A DNA stretch of 13,574 nt from Myxococcales bacterium (GCA_026989995.1 JALSIO010000598.1:1-13574), one strand, 5' to 3'. Shown: positions 1-7,240, counted from the stretch's first letter. The notes: generated from the letters alone by a model not told the origin. Numbers and translations: made by a program.

Positions 1-1295
1 GAGACCCGGAAGGCCCGCCCGAGATCCCGCGTGTACAGGTAGGCGGCCAGCCCGTACTCGGTGTCGTTGGCCAGGGCCACCGCCTCGTCCTCGTCCCGGA
101 AGCGGAAGACCGGCGCCACGGGCCCGAAGGTCTCCTCCCGGGCGAGGCGCATCTCGCGGGTCGCGCCGAGAAGGACCGTCGGCTGGTAGAAGGTTCCGCC
201 GAGGGCGTGGCGCGCGCCGCCACAGAGGAGCTGCGCGCCCTTCTCGACGGCGTCGGCCACGTGTGCCTCGACCTTCGCGAGACCTGCCTCGTCGATGAGC
301 GGCCCGATCTGAACCCCCTCCTCGGTGCCCGGCCCCACCCGGAGCCGCCGGGCCCGGGCCGCGAGCTCCTCGGCGAAGCGTTCCGCGAGCGTCTCCTGGA
401 CCAGGAAGCGGTTCGGGCACACACAGGTCTGGCCGGCATTGCGGAACTTGGCCGCCATCGCCCCCTCGAGGGCACGGGGGAGATCTGCGTCGTCGAAGAC
501 CAGGAAGGGGGCGTGGCCACCGAGCTCCAGCGAGACCCGCTTGATGGTGGGCGCGCACGCCGCGAGAAGCCTGCGCCCCACGTCCGTCGACCCCGTAAAG
601 GAGAGCTTCCGCACCGCGGGGTGGGCCGAAAGCTCGGCGCCGATCGGCTCCGGGGGACCGGTGACCACCTGCAGCAGCGCGCCGCCGAGGCCCGCCCGCC
701 GGGCGAGCTCCGCCAGGGCGAGGGCGGAAAGCGGCGTCTGCTCCGCCGGCTTGAGCACCACCGGGCAGCCCGCGGCGAGGGCCGGCGCCACCTTTCGCAG
801 GATCATCGCGGAGGGGAAGTTCCACGGCGTGATGGCGGCGACCACGCCCACCGGCTCGCGGGTGACGAGCGCAGTGCTCCCGGGCCAGGGGCTCGGGATC
901 GTCTCTCCCAGGGTGCGGCGCGCCTCCTCGGCGTAGTAGAGGAGGAAGGCGGCCCCGTAGGCGACCTCCGCCCGCGCCTCCTCGAGGGGCTTGCCCTGCT
1001 CGGCCGTGAGGATGCGCGCGAGGTCCTCCCGGCTCTCGCACACCGCGGCGTGGAAGTCCCGCAGCCGCGAGGCCCGCTCGGCCGCGGTGCGATTCGCCCA
1101 GCCCGGGAACGCTTCGGCCGCGGCCTCGATGGCTCGCCGGGTCTCGGCCGCGCCGCAGGCGGGAACCGTGGCGATGGTGTCGCCGGTGGCGGGATTGCGG
1201 ACCGCGAAGCGGCCGCCGTCATCGGCGTCGACGAAGCGCCCGTCGATCCAGGCCCGCTCGCGCAGCAGTTTGCGGTCGCGAAGCGAAGGCTCCAT
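1..1295 (-). CDS. NAD(P)-dependent aldehyde dehydrogenase, succinate-semialdehyde dehydrogenase (GabD)-like, C-terminus cut by window edge
   Basis: A cytosolic aldehyde dehydrogenase that oxidises an aldehyde, probably succinate semialdehyde or a similar semialdehyde, to the acid. Reading from the ATG at 1295, 431 residues are visible. Family members are about 480 long, so roughly 50 C-terminal residues lie beyond position 1. Visible motifs are the oxyanion Asn in TPWNF (N159), the cofactor-binding LKPAEQTP (K182), SFTGSTDVG (232-240), the general base in LELGG (E257), the nucleophile in NAGQTC (C291) and EETFGPV near 387. The nucleophile sits in a CVC pair (C291, C293), which is typical of the GabD group. 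A GAGGGGG ribosome site lies just upstream of the ATG. The gene diverges from the PGPGW gene. Family assignment is firm. The substrate is inference, because no gabT or GABA gene is visible. Confidence 0.93.
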   Translation of the reverse strand, partial: MEPSLRDRKLLRERAWIDGRFVDADDGGRFAVRNPATGDTIATVPACGAAETRRAIEAAAEAFPGWANRTAAERASRLRDFHAAVCESREDLARILTAEQGKPLEEARAEVAYGAAFLLYYAEEARRTLGETIPSPWPGSTALVTREPVGVVAAITPWNFPSAMILRKVAPALAAGCPVVLKPAEQTPLSALALAELARRAGLGGALLQVVTGPPEPIGAELSAHPAVRKLSFTGSTDVGRRLLAACAPTIKRVSLELGGHAPFLVFDDADLPRALEGAMAAKFRNAGQTCVCPNRFLVQETLAERFAEELAARARRLRVGPGTEEGVQIGPLIDEAGLAKVEAHVADAVEKGAQLLCGGARHALGGTFYQPTVLLGATREMRLAREETFGPVAPVFRFRDEDEAVALANDTEYGLAAYLYTRDLGRAFRV

Positions 1296-1424
1296 CACAC
1301 CCCCTCGCCCGCCCGCGGCAGCGAACGGGCCCCGCGTTGCCCGATTCCGGCCGGGCGCGGACCGGCGCCGCCGCGAAGGATACCCGCTCCGCATCCGCGC
1401 CGCGGCCCGGGTACCCTGCTGCCG
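1296..1424. promoter_or_regulatory. Divergent intergenic region between aldehyde dehydrogenase and PGPGW genes
   Basis: These 129 bp lie between two genes that read away from each other, so they must hold at least the leftward promoter and probably both. A TACCCT hexamer at 1412-1417 on the + strand resembles a -10 box, but it sits only 7 bases before the PGPGW ATG and has no matching -35. No repeated or palindromic operator stands out. The promoter role rests on gene orientation, not on a convincing consensus. Confidence 0.3.
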
Positions 1425-1769
1425 ATGCCCCCGCCGGAGCGCATCGGTCGCCTCCTCGAGTGGATCCGCCAGCTCGGCCATGGCTCCCACTCCTGGCGAT
1501 TCGTGCGCCGGGTCGTGGTGGGGGTGACGGGCGGCCTGGTGCTCCTCACGGGCGTGCTCATGCTCGTGCTGCCGGGCCCCGCGATGGTGGTGATCCCGCT
1601 CGGCCTCGCGATCCTGGCCCTGGAGTTCTCGTGGGCCGCGCGCCTGCTCCGCGAGATCCGGAGGCGGGTCGACGAGGCGCAGGCGAGGCTCGGCCGGCCC
1701 GGGCCCGCGGACCGGGAGCGCCCCGTGAAGACCGGCATCGGCGGCGGGGATTCGGACGGGACGGGGTGA
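1425..1769 (+). CDS. Small PGPGW-family transmembrane protein
   Basis: A 114-residue inner-membrane protein of the PGPGW family (putative transmembrane protein family); its function is unknown. Two hydrophobic helices at about residues 30-49 and 52-70 are joined by the family turn, here LPGPA at 49-53 instead of PGPG. The characteristic PLGLAILALEFSWA (57-71) follows. The N-terminus (RIGRLLEWIRQ) and the Arg-rich segment after the second helix (LLREIRRRVDEA) are amphipathic and positively charged, as expected of cytoplasmic flanks. The ATG at 1425 was chosen because the family begins only a short distance before the first helix; the same frame is open far upstream, antisense to the aldehyde dehydrogenase, and that part is spurious. 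No strong Shine-Dalgarno is seen. The C-terminal tail (about 88-114) is Gly/Pro-rich and probably disordered. Confidence 0.82.
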   Translation: MPPPERIGRLLEWIRQLGHGSHSWRFVRRVVVGVTGGLVLLTGVLMLVLPGPAMVVIPLGLAILALEFSWAARLLREIRRRVDEAQARLGRPGPADRERPVKTGIGGGDSDGTG

Positions 1770-1909
1770 CGGGGATCACCCGCACCGGACCGGCGCGTGC
1801 CGATGCATCCCCCGAACGTGCGCGCCCGTGGCCGTGGCCTATGGTGTCGCGGCCGGTGGCGGACTGGCGGCCCCGGAGAGGGGGGCCACCGGCTCATGGG
1901 GGATTCCGG

Positions 1910-2416
1910 ATGAGGCTTCGCCGATCGACCCGACCCGGCGCCCTGGCCCTTGGCCTCGGCGGGGCGGCCCTGCTGCTGACCGCGGCCACGGCGGCCGCGG
2001 ACGACTGGCTCAAGTGCTACGACCACCGCATCACCGAGGTGGTCTCCTGTGGTGACATCGTCGACAACCGCTGTGTCTCGCGGTGCAAGGTCCAGGTGAA
2101 CATCGAGGGCTACCTGAAACCGGCCTTCGACATCCTCGACCACTACTACGGCAAGGACGACGCCTACTCCCAGTCGTGGCGCAACCGCATGGCCCACCAG
2201 TTCACATTCAACGGCTTCGTGCAGGCGCTCGACTTCCTGAGCGAGGAGGAGGTGGACCGCGCCATCGAGGAGGCCGGGCTCCGCGAGCGGGCCCGCAAGC
2301 ATTTCCCGGACCTCGAGCGGGCCGGGCTTTCGGGCCGCTCGAAGACCCTCTTCCGCCGCTTCCTGCTCGGTGAGCGGAATGCCGCCCGCTCCGGGAAGGG
2401 CCGCACCCAGCACTGA
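1910..2416 (+). CDS. Secreted/periplasmic protein of unknown function with four cysteines
   Basis: I do not recognise this 168-residue protein. It begins with a clear Sec signal peptide: an Arg-rich n-region (MRLRRSTR), a hydrophobic core at about 11-24 and a likely cleavage after the Ala run at 28-30 (AAA/DD). The mature N-terminus carries four cysteines, C36, C47, C55 and C59 (C-x10-C-x7-C-x3-C), within about 25 residues. This suggests two disulfides or a metal or haem site, although there is no CxxCH. The rest looks helical and charged (DFLSEEEVDRAIEEAGLRERARKH in two helix-like blocks) and ends in a basic tail. The ATG at 1910 follows a GGGGGA stretch by about 6 bases, which supports this start; the open frame upstream is spurious. 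It has its own 140-bp leader after the PGPGW gene and a terminator-like hairpin downstream, so it may be monocistronic. The reading frame is well supported; no function is assigned. Confidence 0.75.
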   Translation: MRLRRSTRPGALALGLGGAALLLTAATAAADDWLKCYDHRITEVVSCGDIVDNRCVSRCKVQVNIEGYLKPAFDILDHYYGKDDAYSQSWRNRMAHQFTFNGFVQALDFLSEEEVDRAIEEAGLRERARKHFPDLERAGLSGRSKTLFRRFLLGERNAARSGKGRTQH

Positions 2417-2417
2417 G

Positions 2418-2453
2418 GCCGGGCCCGCATCGGGGCGCGGCCGCCGGCCCGGC
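2418..2453. repeat. 8-bp GC-rich inverted repeat just after the four-cysteine protein gene
   Basis: The arms GCCGGGCC (2418-2425) and GGCCCGGC (2446-2453) are perfectly complementary and separated by 20 bases, starting directly after the stop codon. No T-run follows. It could protect the mRNA 3' end or help termination, but short GC inverted repeats are common by chance at this base composition. Confidence 0.3.
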
Positions 2454-2535
2454 GGCATCCCCGGGTCGCCCGAGGTCTCCGGGCTCCGGGGTGCCCCGGG
2501 CCCGCGCCGGGCGGCCGCTGCCGGGGCGCCGCCGG

Positions 2536-2564
2536 GCCCCGGGTGGCCCGCGGGGCGACTTTTT
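2536..2564 (+). terminator. Candidate rho-independent terminator upstream of the acyl-CoA dehydrogenase operon
   Basis: GCCCCG (2536-2541) pairs with CGGGGC (2551-2556) around a 9-base loop. Three bases later comes TTTTT (2560-2564), the only hairpin plus T-run arrangement I found in the intergenic DNA. A competing stem, CGGGCC (2533-2538) with GGCCCG (2545-2550), overlaps it. It would end transcription of the 1910-2416 gene and isolate it from the dehydrogenase operon. The T-run is short and no folding energy was calculated. Confidence 0.45.
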
Positions 2565-2599
2565 CGCACCCTGCCGGGGCTCTTCCGCTGGAGGGCCCC

Positions 2600-3805
2600 A
2601 TGGATCTGCGACTCAGCCCCGAGCACGAGGCGCTCCGACAGGAGGTGCGCCGTTTTCTCGCGGAGCACGCCTCCGAGGCCCCGCCCGCCGGGCTCGGCGT
2701 CGCCGGGGGCATGCCCGAGCCGCGCCGGATCGCCTGGCAGCGCACGCTGATCGAGCACGGCTACGCGGCCCGGACCGTCCCCCGCGAGTACGGCGGATAC
2801 GGTGCCGAGCCCGACCCCCTCGCGCTCGCCATCATCGACGAGGAGTTCAGCCGCGCCGGGGTCTCCCGCGGCATCGGCGGGCAGGGGCCGGACATGCTCG
2901 TGCCCACCCTGCTCGAGTTCGGCACCGAGAAGCAGAAGCGCCGCTACATCCCGCCCACCATCCGGGGGGAGATGATCTGGTGCCAGGGATACAGCGAACC
3001 CGGTGCGGGCAGCGACCTCGCGAGCGTCTCGACCCGCGGCGAAGACGCGGGCGATGCCTTCCTGGTGACGGGCCAGAAGATCTGGACCACCGGCGCCCAC
3101 CAGGCCCACATGATGTTCGCCCTGGTGCGCACCGAGCCCGAGGCTCCGCGGCACGCAGGCCTCTCCTACCTGCTGATCCCCATGGACGCGCCGGGGATCG
3201 AGGTCCGGCCGCTGCGGACCATGACCGGCCACGCCGAGTTCAACGAGGTCTTCTTGGATCGGGTCCACGTGCCGATGGAAAACCTCGTGGGCCGGCGCGG
3301 ACAGGGATGGCAGGTGGCCAACGCCACCCTCGCCCACGAGCGCAACTTCCTCTCCGCCAGCGGGCAGATCGAGGCCGGCTTCGAGCGCCTGAGGCGGCTC
3401 ATGGAGCGCGAGACCCTCGACGGCATTCCCGCGATCCGCCACCCGATCTACCGCGACCGGCTGTTGCGCCTCCAGGGGCGGGTGCTCGCCCAGAAGGCCC
3501 ATGGCATGCGGATGCTCTCCTGCCGGATGCGGAAGGAGAGCCCCGGCGTCGCCGGGCTGGTGCAGAAACTCGTGGGCTGCGAGCTCGCCCACCAGATCGC
3601 GGCCCTCGGCGTGGATGTCCTCGGCGAGCGCGGGATGATGCCGCGGGGCCTGCCGGAGGAGGAGGCGGATGGCCGGTGGCCCTTCACGTACTTCTTCTCC
3701 CTCGGCCTCATCATCGGGGGCGGGACCGCGCAGATCCAGAAGAACATCATCTCCGAGCGGGGGCTCGGGATGCCCCGGGAGCCGCGGGGCGGAGGCGGGC
3801 GCTGA
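2600..3805 (+). CDS. Acyl-CoA dehydrogenase, catalytic (FadE-type) subunit of a probable heteromeric pair
   Basis: A flavoprotein that introduces an alpha-beta double bond into an acyl-CoA and passes electrons to ETF. It has 401 residues, the normal length, with the N-terminal helical domain at about 1-120, the beta domain at 121-225 and the C-terminal helical domain after that. The FAD and thioester motif QGYSEPGAGSDLA is at 129-141, followed by GQKIWTTGAH (158-167). The catalytic Glu of MCAD-type enzymes, in the YEGT motif, is replaced here by Gly (GGGT, G374). A Glu is instead present as LAHER (E247), the position used by isovaleryl-CoA dehydrogenase and by actinobacterial steroid-type enzymes. 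GTAQIQKNIISERGLG (375-390) is the usual C-terminal signature. GGAGGG at 2590-2595 supports the ATG at 2600. The stop overlaps the next gene's ATG (TGATG), which suggests coupled, stoichiometric translation. Family is certain; subunit role is inference; chain specificity is unknown. Confidence 0.95.
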   Translation: MDLRLSPEHEALRQEVRRFLAEHASEAPPAGLGVAGGMPEPRRIAWQRTLIEHGYAARTVPREYGGYGAEPDPLALAIIDEEFSRAGVSRGIGGQGPDMLVPTLLEFGTEKQKRRYIPPTIRGEMIWCQGYSEPGAGSDLASVSTRGEDAGDAFLVTGQKIWTTGAHQAHMMFALVRTEPEAPRHAGLSYLLIPMDAPGIEVRPLRTMTGHAEFNEVFLDRVHVPMENLVGRRGQGWQVANATLAHERNFLSASGQIEAGFERLRRLMERETLDGIPAIRHPIYRDRLLRLQGRVLAQKAHGMRMLSCRMRKESPGVAGLVQKLVGCELAHQIAALGVDVLGERGMMPRGLPEEEADGRWPFTYFFSLGLIIGGGTAQIQKNIISERGLGMPREPRGGGGR

Positions 3806-4920
3806 TGCACTTCGGCCTCTCGGACGAACAGAAGCTGCTCCAGGAGAACCTGCACCGCTACCTCGACGAGAGCCTCCCGGTGGCCCGGGCGCGCAAGGCG
3901 ATGGAGGGGGCCGAGCCGGATCCCGGCATCTGGCGGGAGCTGGCCGAGCTCGGTGTGGCCGGGATCCTGATCCCCGAGGAGCACGGCGGGAGCGGGCTCG
4001 CCGTGCTCGACGCCGCGGTCGCCGCCGAAGTGCTCGCCTACGGCGCCGTGCCGGCGCCCTTCCTCGCGAACGCCGTCCTCGCTCCCGTCCTGCTCCAGGA
4101 GGCCGCAGGTCCGGAGCTGCGGGCCGCCTGGCTCCCGCGCCTCGCCGCCGGCGAGGCCCGGATCTCGGTGGCGGCCGAGGAGTGCCTGCTCCGCCGCCGG
4201 GGTCGCGGCGTGGAGCTGCGGGGTGGGGCGCTGCACGGCCGGGCCCTGTTCGCCATCGACAGCGCGGGAGCCGACGCCTTCCTGCTTCCCCTTCCGGGCC
4301 CCGCCGTGGTGCTCGTCGCCCCCGACGCCACCGGCCTCCGGGTGGAGCCGCGGGAGACCCACGATCGGAGCCGCCGCTTCGCCGAGCTCTTCTTCGAGGG
4401 GGCCCGCCCGGGAGAGATCCTCGCCACCGGCCACGCGGCGCAGCGCGCCCTCGACCGGATGCTCCTCGCCGGCTTCGCGGTGCTCGCCGCGGACATGCTC
4501 GGGGCCTGCGAGCGCGCGCTCGAGATGTCGGTGGCCTACGCCGGGCAGCGGGAACAGTTCGGCCGGGCGATCGCCTCCTTCCAGGCGGTCAAACACCTCT
4601 GCGCGGAGATGGCGGCGGAGCTCGAGCCGGCCCGGGCGCTGGTCTGGCACGCGGCCCATGCCGTGGACGCGCTGCCCGAGGAGGCCCCGCTGCTCGCCGC
4701 GCACGCCAAGGCCCATCTCGGCGAGGTCGGCCGCTTCATCGTGCGCACGGCCACCGAGGTCCACGGCGGGATCGGCTTCACGGATGCCTGCGACCTCCAC
4801 CTCTGGTTCAAGCGGGTGGAGGTGGACCGGGCGCTCCTCGGGACTCCGGACCGGGTGCGCGAGTGGGCGGCCCTCCGGCAGGGCTGGCCGCCCCCCGCCG
4901 TCGAGGCCGCCCGGGACTGA
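3805..4920 (+). CDS. Acyl-CoA dehydrogenase family protein, probable non-catalytic partner subunit
   Basis: The 371-residue partner of the preceding dehydrogenase, overlapping it by one base (TGATG). The N-terminal helical domain begins HFGLSDEQKLLQENLHRYL and includes GVAGILIPEEHGGSGL (50-65). The C-terminal domain holds REQFGRAIASFQAVKH (249-264), the segment that contacts FAD across the dimer, and TEVHGGIGFTDACDLHLW (317-334). The middle domain is degenerate: the QGYSEPGAGSD-type flavin/thioester motif of a normal subunit is missing, with SVAAEECLL in that region, and no Glu occupies either known catalytic-base position. This is the pattern of the partner chain in alpha2beta2 acyl-CoA dehydrogenases such as the FadE28/FadE29 type, in which two different chains form each active site. 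It probably cannot work alone. A separate enzyme with an unusual active site is the alternative. Confidence 0.93.
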   Translation: MHFGLSDEQKLLQENLHRYLDESLPVARARKAMEGAEPDPGIWRELAELGVAGILIPEEHGGSGLAVLDAAVAAEVLAYGAVPAPFLANAVLAPVLLQEAAGPELRAAWLPRLAAGEARISVAAEECLLRRRGRGVELRGGALHGRALFAIDSAGADAFLLPLPGPAVVLVAPDATGLRVEPRETHDRSRRFAELFFEGARPGEILATGHAAQRALDRMLLAGFAVLAADMLGACERALEMSVAYAGQREQFGRAIASFQAVKHLCAEMAAELEPARALVWHAAHAVDALPEEAPLLAAHAKAHLGEVGRFIVRTATEVHGGIGFTDACDLHLWFKRVEVDRALLGTPDRVREWAALRQGWPPPAVEAARD

Positions 4921-4996
4921 TCCCCCCGCCGCGGGGCGGGCCGCCTCTGGTATGCTGCCCGCCGCCCGGACCTCCGGGCTGCGGGAGCGGGAGCCC

Positions 4997-6625
4997 ATGC
5001 CCTGGAACTTCGGCGATCTGCTCGACGGCCTCGAAGCACGGCTGCCGGCCGACCGGCCGGCGCTCATCCACGGCGACCGCGTCACGGAGTGGGGCGAGTT
5101 CGGGCGCCGCAGCAACCGGCTGGCCCGGGCCCTGCTCGCCCGCGGCGCCCGGCCGGGCGACAAGGTCGCCTTCTACCTGCGCAACGGGCCCGCCTATCTG
5201 GAGACGCTGGCCGCCTGCTTCAAGGCGCGGCTCGTGCACGTGAACGTCAACTACCGCTACCAGGACGACGAGCTCGCCTACATCCTCGACAACTCCGATG
5301 CCCGCTTCGCCGTCTTCGGCGCAGAGTTCGCCCCGCACGTCGAGCGGATCCGGCCGCGCCTCCCCAAGGTCGAGCACTGGATCCAGGCGGGTGGCACGCC
5401 GGAGCTCGGCGAATCCCTGGAGGCCCTCTGCACCACCGGCGATGGCTCGCCGGTCGGGATCGAACGGTCGCCGGACGACCTGCTCTTCGTCTACACCGGG
5501 GGCACGACCGGCATGCCCAAGGGGGTGATGTGGCGCCAGGAGGACCTCTGGGGGGCCCTTGGCGCCGGCCGCAACGCGCCCCCGAACGCCGGAGAGGCCC
5601 CGGCCACCCCCGAAGAACACCTCGCGCGCTGTGCGGCGTTTCCCGACGCCAACCGGCAGGTGCCCGCGTGCCCGCTGATGCACGGAACGGGCCTTTTCAC
5701 CGCGATCGGCACGCTCAGTAGCGGGGGAACGATCGTGACCCTCTCCTCCCCGCGCTTCGATGCGATCGAGCTCTTCGAGACCGTCGAGCGCCACCGGGTG
5801 AGCTCGGTGGTGATCGTGGGCGACGCCTTCGCCCGCCCCATGCTGCGCGCCCTCGACGAGAACCCGGGGCGCTTCGACCTCTCCTCCCTGCGGCTCATCG
5901 TGTCCTCCGGGGTGATGTGGAGCCTGGAGGTGAAGAAGGGCCTGCTGCGCCATGCGCCCCACCTCGTCCTCGCCGACATGTTCGGCTCCTCCGAGGCCAT
6001 CGGCTTCGGCACCTCGGTGATGACCGCCGCCGGGGAGACCCGGACGGCCCGGTTCCGGATCGGCGAGAACTGCCGGGTGTTCACGGAGGACCACCGGGAG
6101 GTCCGGCCCGGCAGCGGGGAGCGGGGCTTCATCGCGCGCTCCGGTCCGATTCCCCTCGGCTACTACAAGGACCCGGAGAAGACCGCCCGGACCTTCCCCG
6201 TCATCGACGGGGTCCGCTACTCGATCCCGGGCGACTGGTGCACGGTCGAGGAGGACGGGACCCTCACCCTGCTCGGGCGCGGGTCGGTGTGCATCAACAC
6301 CGCCGGCGAAAAGGTGTATCCGGAGGAGGTCGAGGAGGTCCTGAAGACCCACCCCGACGTCGAGGATGCCCTCGTGGTCGGCGTGCCCGACCCGACCTTC
6401 GGCCAGGCCGTGACGGCGGTGGTCGAGCTCGCCCCGGGACGCGCCCTCGACGAGGACGCACTCCGCCGCCACGTGCGGGACCGCCTCGCCGGCTACAAGA
6501 CGCCGAAGCGCATCGTCGCCACCGCGAAGATGTTCCGCGCGCCCAACGGCAAGGCCGACTACGCCCGGGCGGCCGAGTTCGCCCGGGAGACCCTCGGACT
6601 CGGGGGAGAGAGCCGGACCGGCTGA
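4997..6625 (+). CDS. Acyl-CoA synthetase (AMP-forming ligase, FadD19/PRK07798-like)
   Basis: A 542-residue ligase that activates a carboxylic acid to its acyl-CoA through an acyl-adenylate. The opening (MPWNFGDLLDGLEARLP) and the HVNVNYRYQDDELAYIL block (81-97) resemble the PRK07798 group, which includes FadD19 of sterol side-chain degradation. The P-loop is YTGGTTGMPKG (166-176), the adenine-binding motif DMFGSSEA (327-334), the ribose-binding Asp lies in PGDW (411-414), the hinge region is GRGSVCINTAGEKVYPEEVE in two blocks (427-446), and the adenylation Lys is in NGKADY (K519). It follows the dehydrogenase pair by 76 bases and is probably co-transcribed, supplying their CoA substrate. A short GC hairpin (4924-4936) lies in the gap. 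The ATG at 4997 follows GGGAG (4989-4993). An in-frame ATG at 4952 would add 15 poorly conserved-looking residues, so I prefer the later one. The substrate is inferred only from subgroup and neighbours. Confidence 0.94.
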   Translation: MPWNFGDLLDGLEARLPADRPALIHGDRVTEWGEFGRRSNRLARALLARGARPGDKVAFYLRNGPAYLETLAACFKARLVHVNVNYRYQDDELAYILDNSDARFAVFGAEFAPHVERIRPRLPKVEHWIQAGGTPELGESLEALCTTGDGSPVGIERSPDDLLFVYTGGTTGMPKGVMWRQEDLWGALGAGRNAPPNAGEAPATPEEHLARCAAFPDANRQVPACPLMHGTGLFTAIGTLSSGGTIVTLSSPRFDAIELFETVERHRVSSVVIVGDAFARPMLRALDENPGRFDLSSLRLIVSSGVMWSLEVKKGLLRHAPHLVLADMFGSSEAIGFGTSVMTAAGETRTARFRIGENCRVFTEDHREVRPGSGERGFIARSGPIPLGYYKDPEKTARTFPVIDGVRYSIPGDWCTVEEDGTLTLLGRGSVCINTAGEKVYPEEVEEVLKTHPDVEDALVVGVPDPTFGQAVTAVVELAPGRALDEDALRRHVRDRLAGYKTPKRIVATAKMFRAPNGKADYARAAEFARETLGLGGESRTG

Positions 6626-6630
6626 GCCGG

Positions 6631-6685
6631 CCCCGTCGCGAGCCCGCCCGGGCCCGGTCGATGGCCCCGGATCGCCGCGACGGGG
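6631..6685. repeat. 10-bp perfect inverted repeat downstream of the acyl-CoA synthetase
   Basis: CCCCGTCGCG (6631-6640) and CGCGACGGGG (6676-6685) are exact reverse complements separated by 35 bases, and the loop contains further GC-palindromic sequence (CCCGGGCCCGG region). It starts 5 bases after the stop of the ligase gene. No T-run follows, so it is not a standard intrinsic terminator; it could stabilise the mRNA 3' end or mark the end of the operon. Confidence 0.45.
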
Positions 6686-6720
6686 GTCGGGGGGCGCCCG
6701 TCCGGATCGAATGCCCGGCG

Positions 6721-6749
6721 TTTCGGGCACGTCCGAGAGACGGTAGGCT
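6721..6749 (+). promoter_or_regulatory. Candidate sigma-70-like promoter for the small secreted Lys-rich protein
   Basis: TTTCGG (6721-6726) and TAGGCT (6744-6749) are spaced by exactly 17 bases and lie 48 bases before the GTG start at 6798. A 6-bp hairpin, TGCCCG (6712-6717) with CGGGCA (6724-6729), overlaps the -35 element and could be an operator. Both hexamers match the consensus only partly, so this is a candidate rather than a firm call. Confidence 0.33.
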
Positions 6750-6797
6750 ACCACCTGCGGGGGCCGGCCGAGGATCCGGTCCGGGAGGAAAGCATCC

Positions 6798-7226
6798 GTG
6801 AATCGACTGTCGTTTCGCATGGTTGTCGTGCTGACCGCCCTGGCCGTGGGGGCGGTCTCCCTCGGGGAAGAGGCGCTCGCCGCCAAGCGGGCCAAGAGCA
6901 CTTCCAACGAGGCCGACTTCCTCTCCTACGACGCCGAGGCCAAGACCGTCACCCTGAAGATCCGCAAGAAGGGCAAGGGGCCGAACCGCAAGCTCCTCAA
7001 GCCCGGCAAGGAGGTGACCTTCCGGGTGGTGCCCGAGGGATCCGTGCTCAAGCGGACCTCGGTGGCGATCAACGGGAAGAAGGCCGAGCTCAAGGACATT
7101 CCGCCCGGCAAGCGCGTGCTCGTGTACTGGATTCCCGATCCCGAGAACGAGGGCGGATTCTTCGCCAGGAAGATCGACGTCATCCTGAGCGAAGAAGAGC
7201 TGAACGAGCGCTACGGAACCGAGTGA
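6798..7226 (+). CDS. Small secreted/periplasmic Lys-rich protein of unknown function
   Basis: A 142-residue protein I cannot assign to a named family. It has a Sec signal peptide with a basic start (MNRLSFR), a hydrophobic core at about 8-22 and a probable cleavage after ALA (26-28). The mature part has alternating beta-strand-like segments: LSYDAEAKTVTLKI (42-55), KEVTFRVVP (71-79), TSVAINGKKAEL (87-98), KRVLVYWIPD (105-114) and ARKIDVIL (123-130). A strongly basic stretch (IRKKGKGPNRKLLKPGK) lies at 55-71, and there are no cysteines. It looks like a small all-beta domain that could bind an anionic partner, but that is only an impression. The start is GTG, supported by GGGAGGAAAG (6783-6792) at good spacing. 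It has a candidate promoter of its own and palindromic DNA directly after its stop, so it is probably a single-gene unit. Confidence 0.82.
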   Translation: MNRLSFRMVVVLTALAVGAVSLGEEALAAKRAKSTSNEADFLSYDAEAKTVTLKIRKKGKGPNRKLLKPGKEVTFRVVPEGSVLKRTSVAINGKKAELKDIPPGKRVLVYWIPDPENEGGFFARKIDVILSEEELNERYGTE

Positions 7227-7240
7227 GCCGGGATCCCGGC
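7227..7240. repeat. 14-bp perfect palindrome directly after a stop codon
   Basis: GCCGGGATCCCGGC follows the TGA at 7224-7226 without a gap. A second small hairpin (GGCCG/CGGCC around CACG) follows within about 20 bases. There is no T-run. It may assist termination or mRNA stability, or may be a protein-binding site; chance is possible at this GC content. Confidence 0.3.

Noticed and set aside
207..1424. Upstream in-frame extension of the PGPGW protein
   Set aside because: This part is antisense to the aldehyde dehydrogenase, which has all its catalytic motifs. Only the portion from the ATG at 1425 resembles a protein family.
1295..3592. 765-residue open frame on the minus strand
   Set aside because: It runs antisense through the PGPGW gene, the four-cysteine protein and most of the first acyl-CoA dehydrogenase, and is low-complexity Gly/Ala/Pro/Arg with no domain. 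It is a GC-driven shadow.
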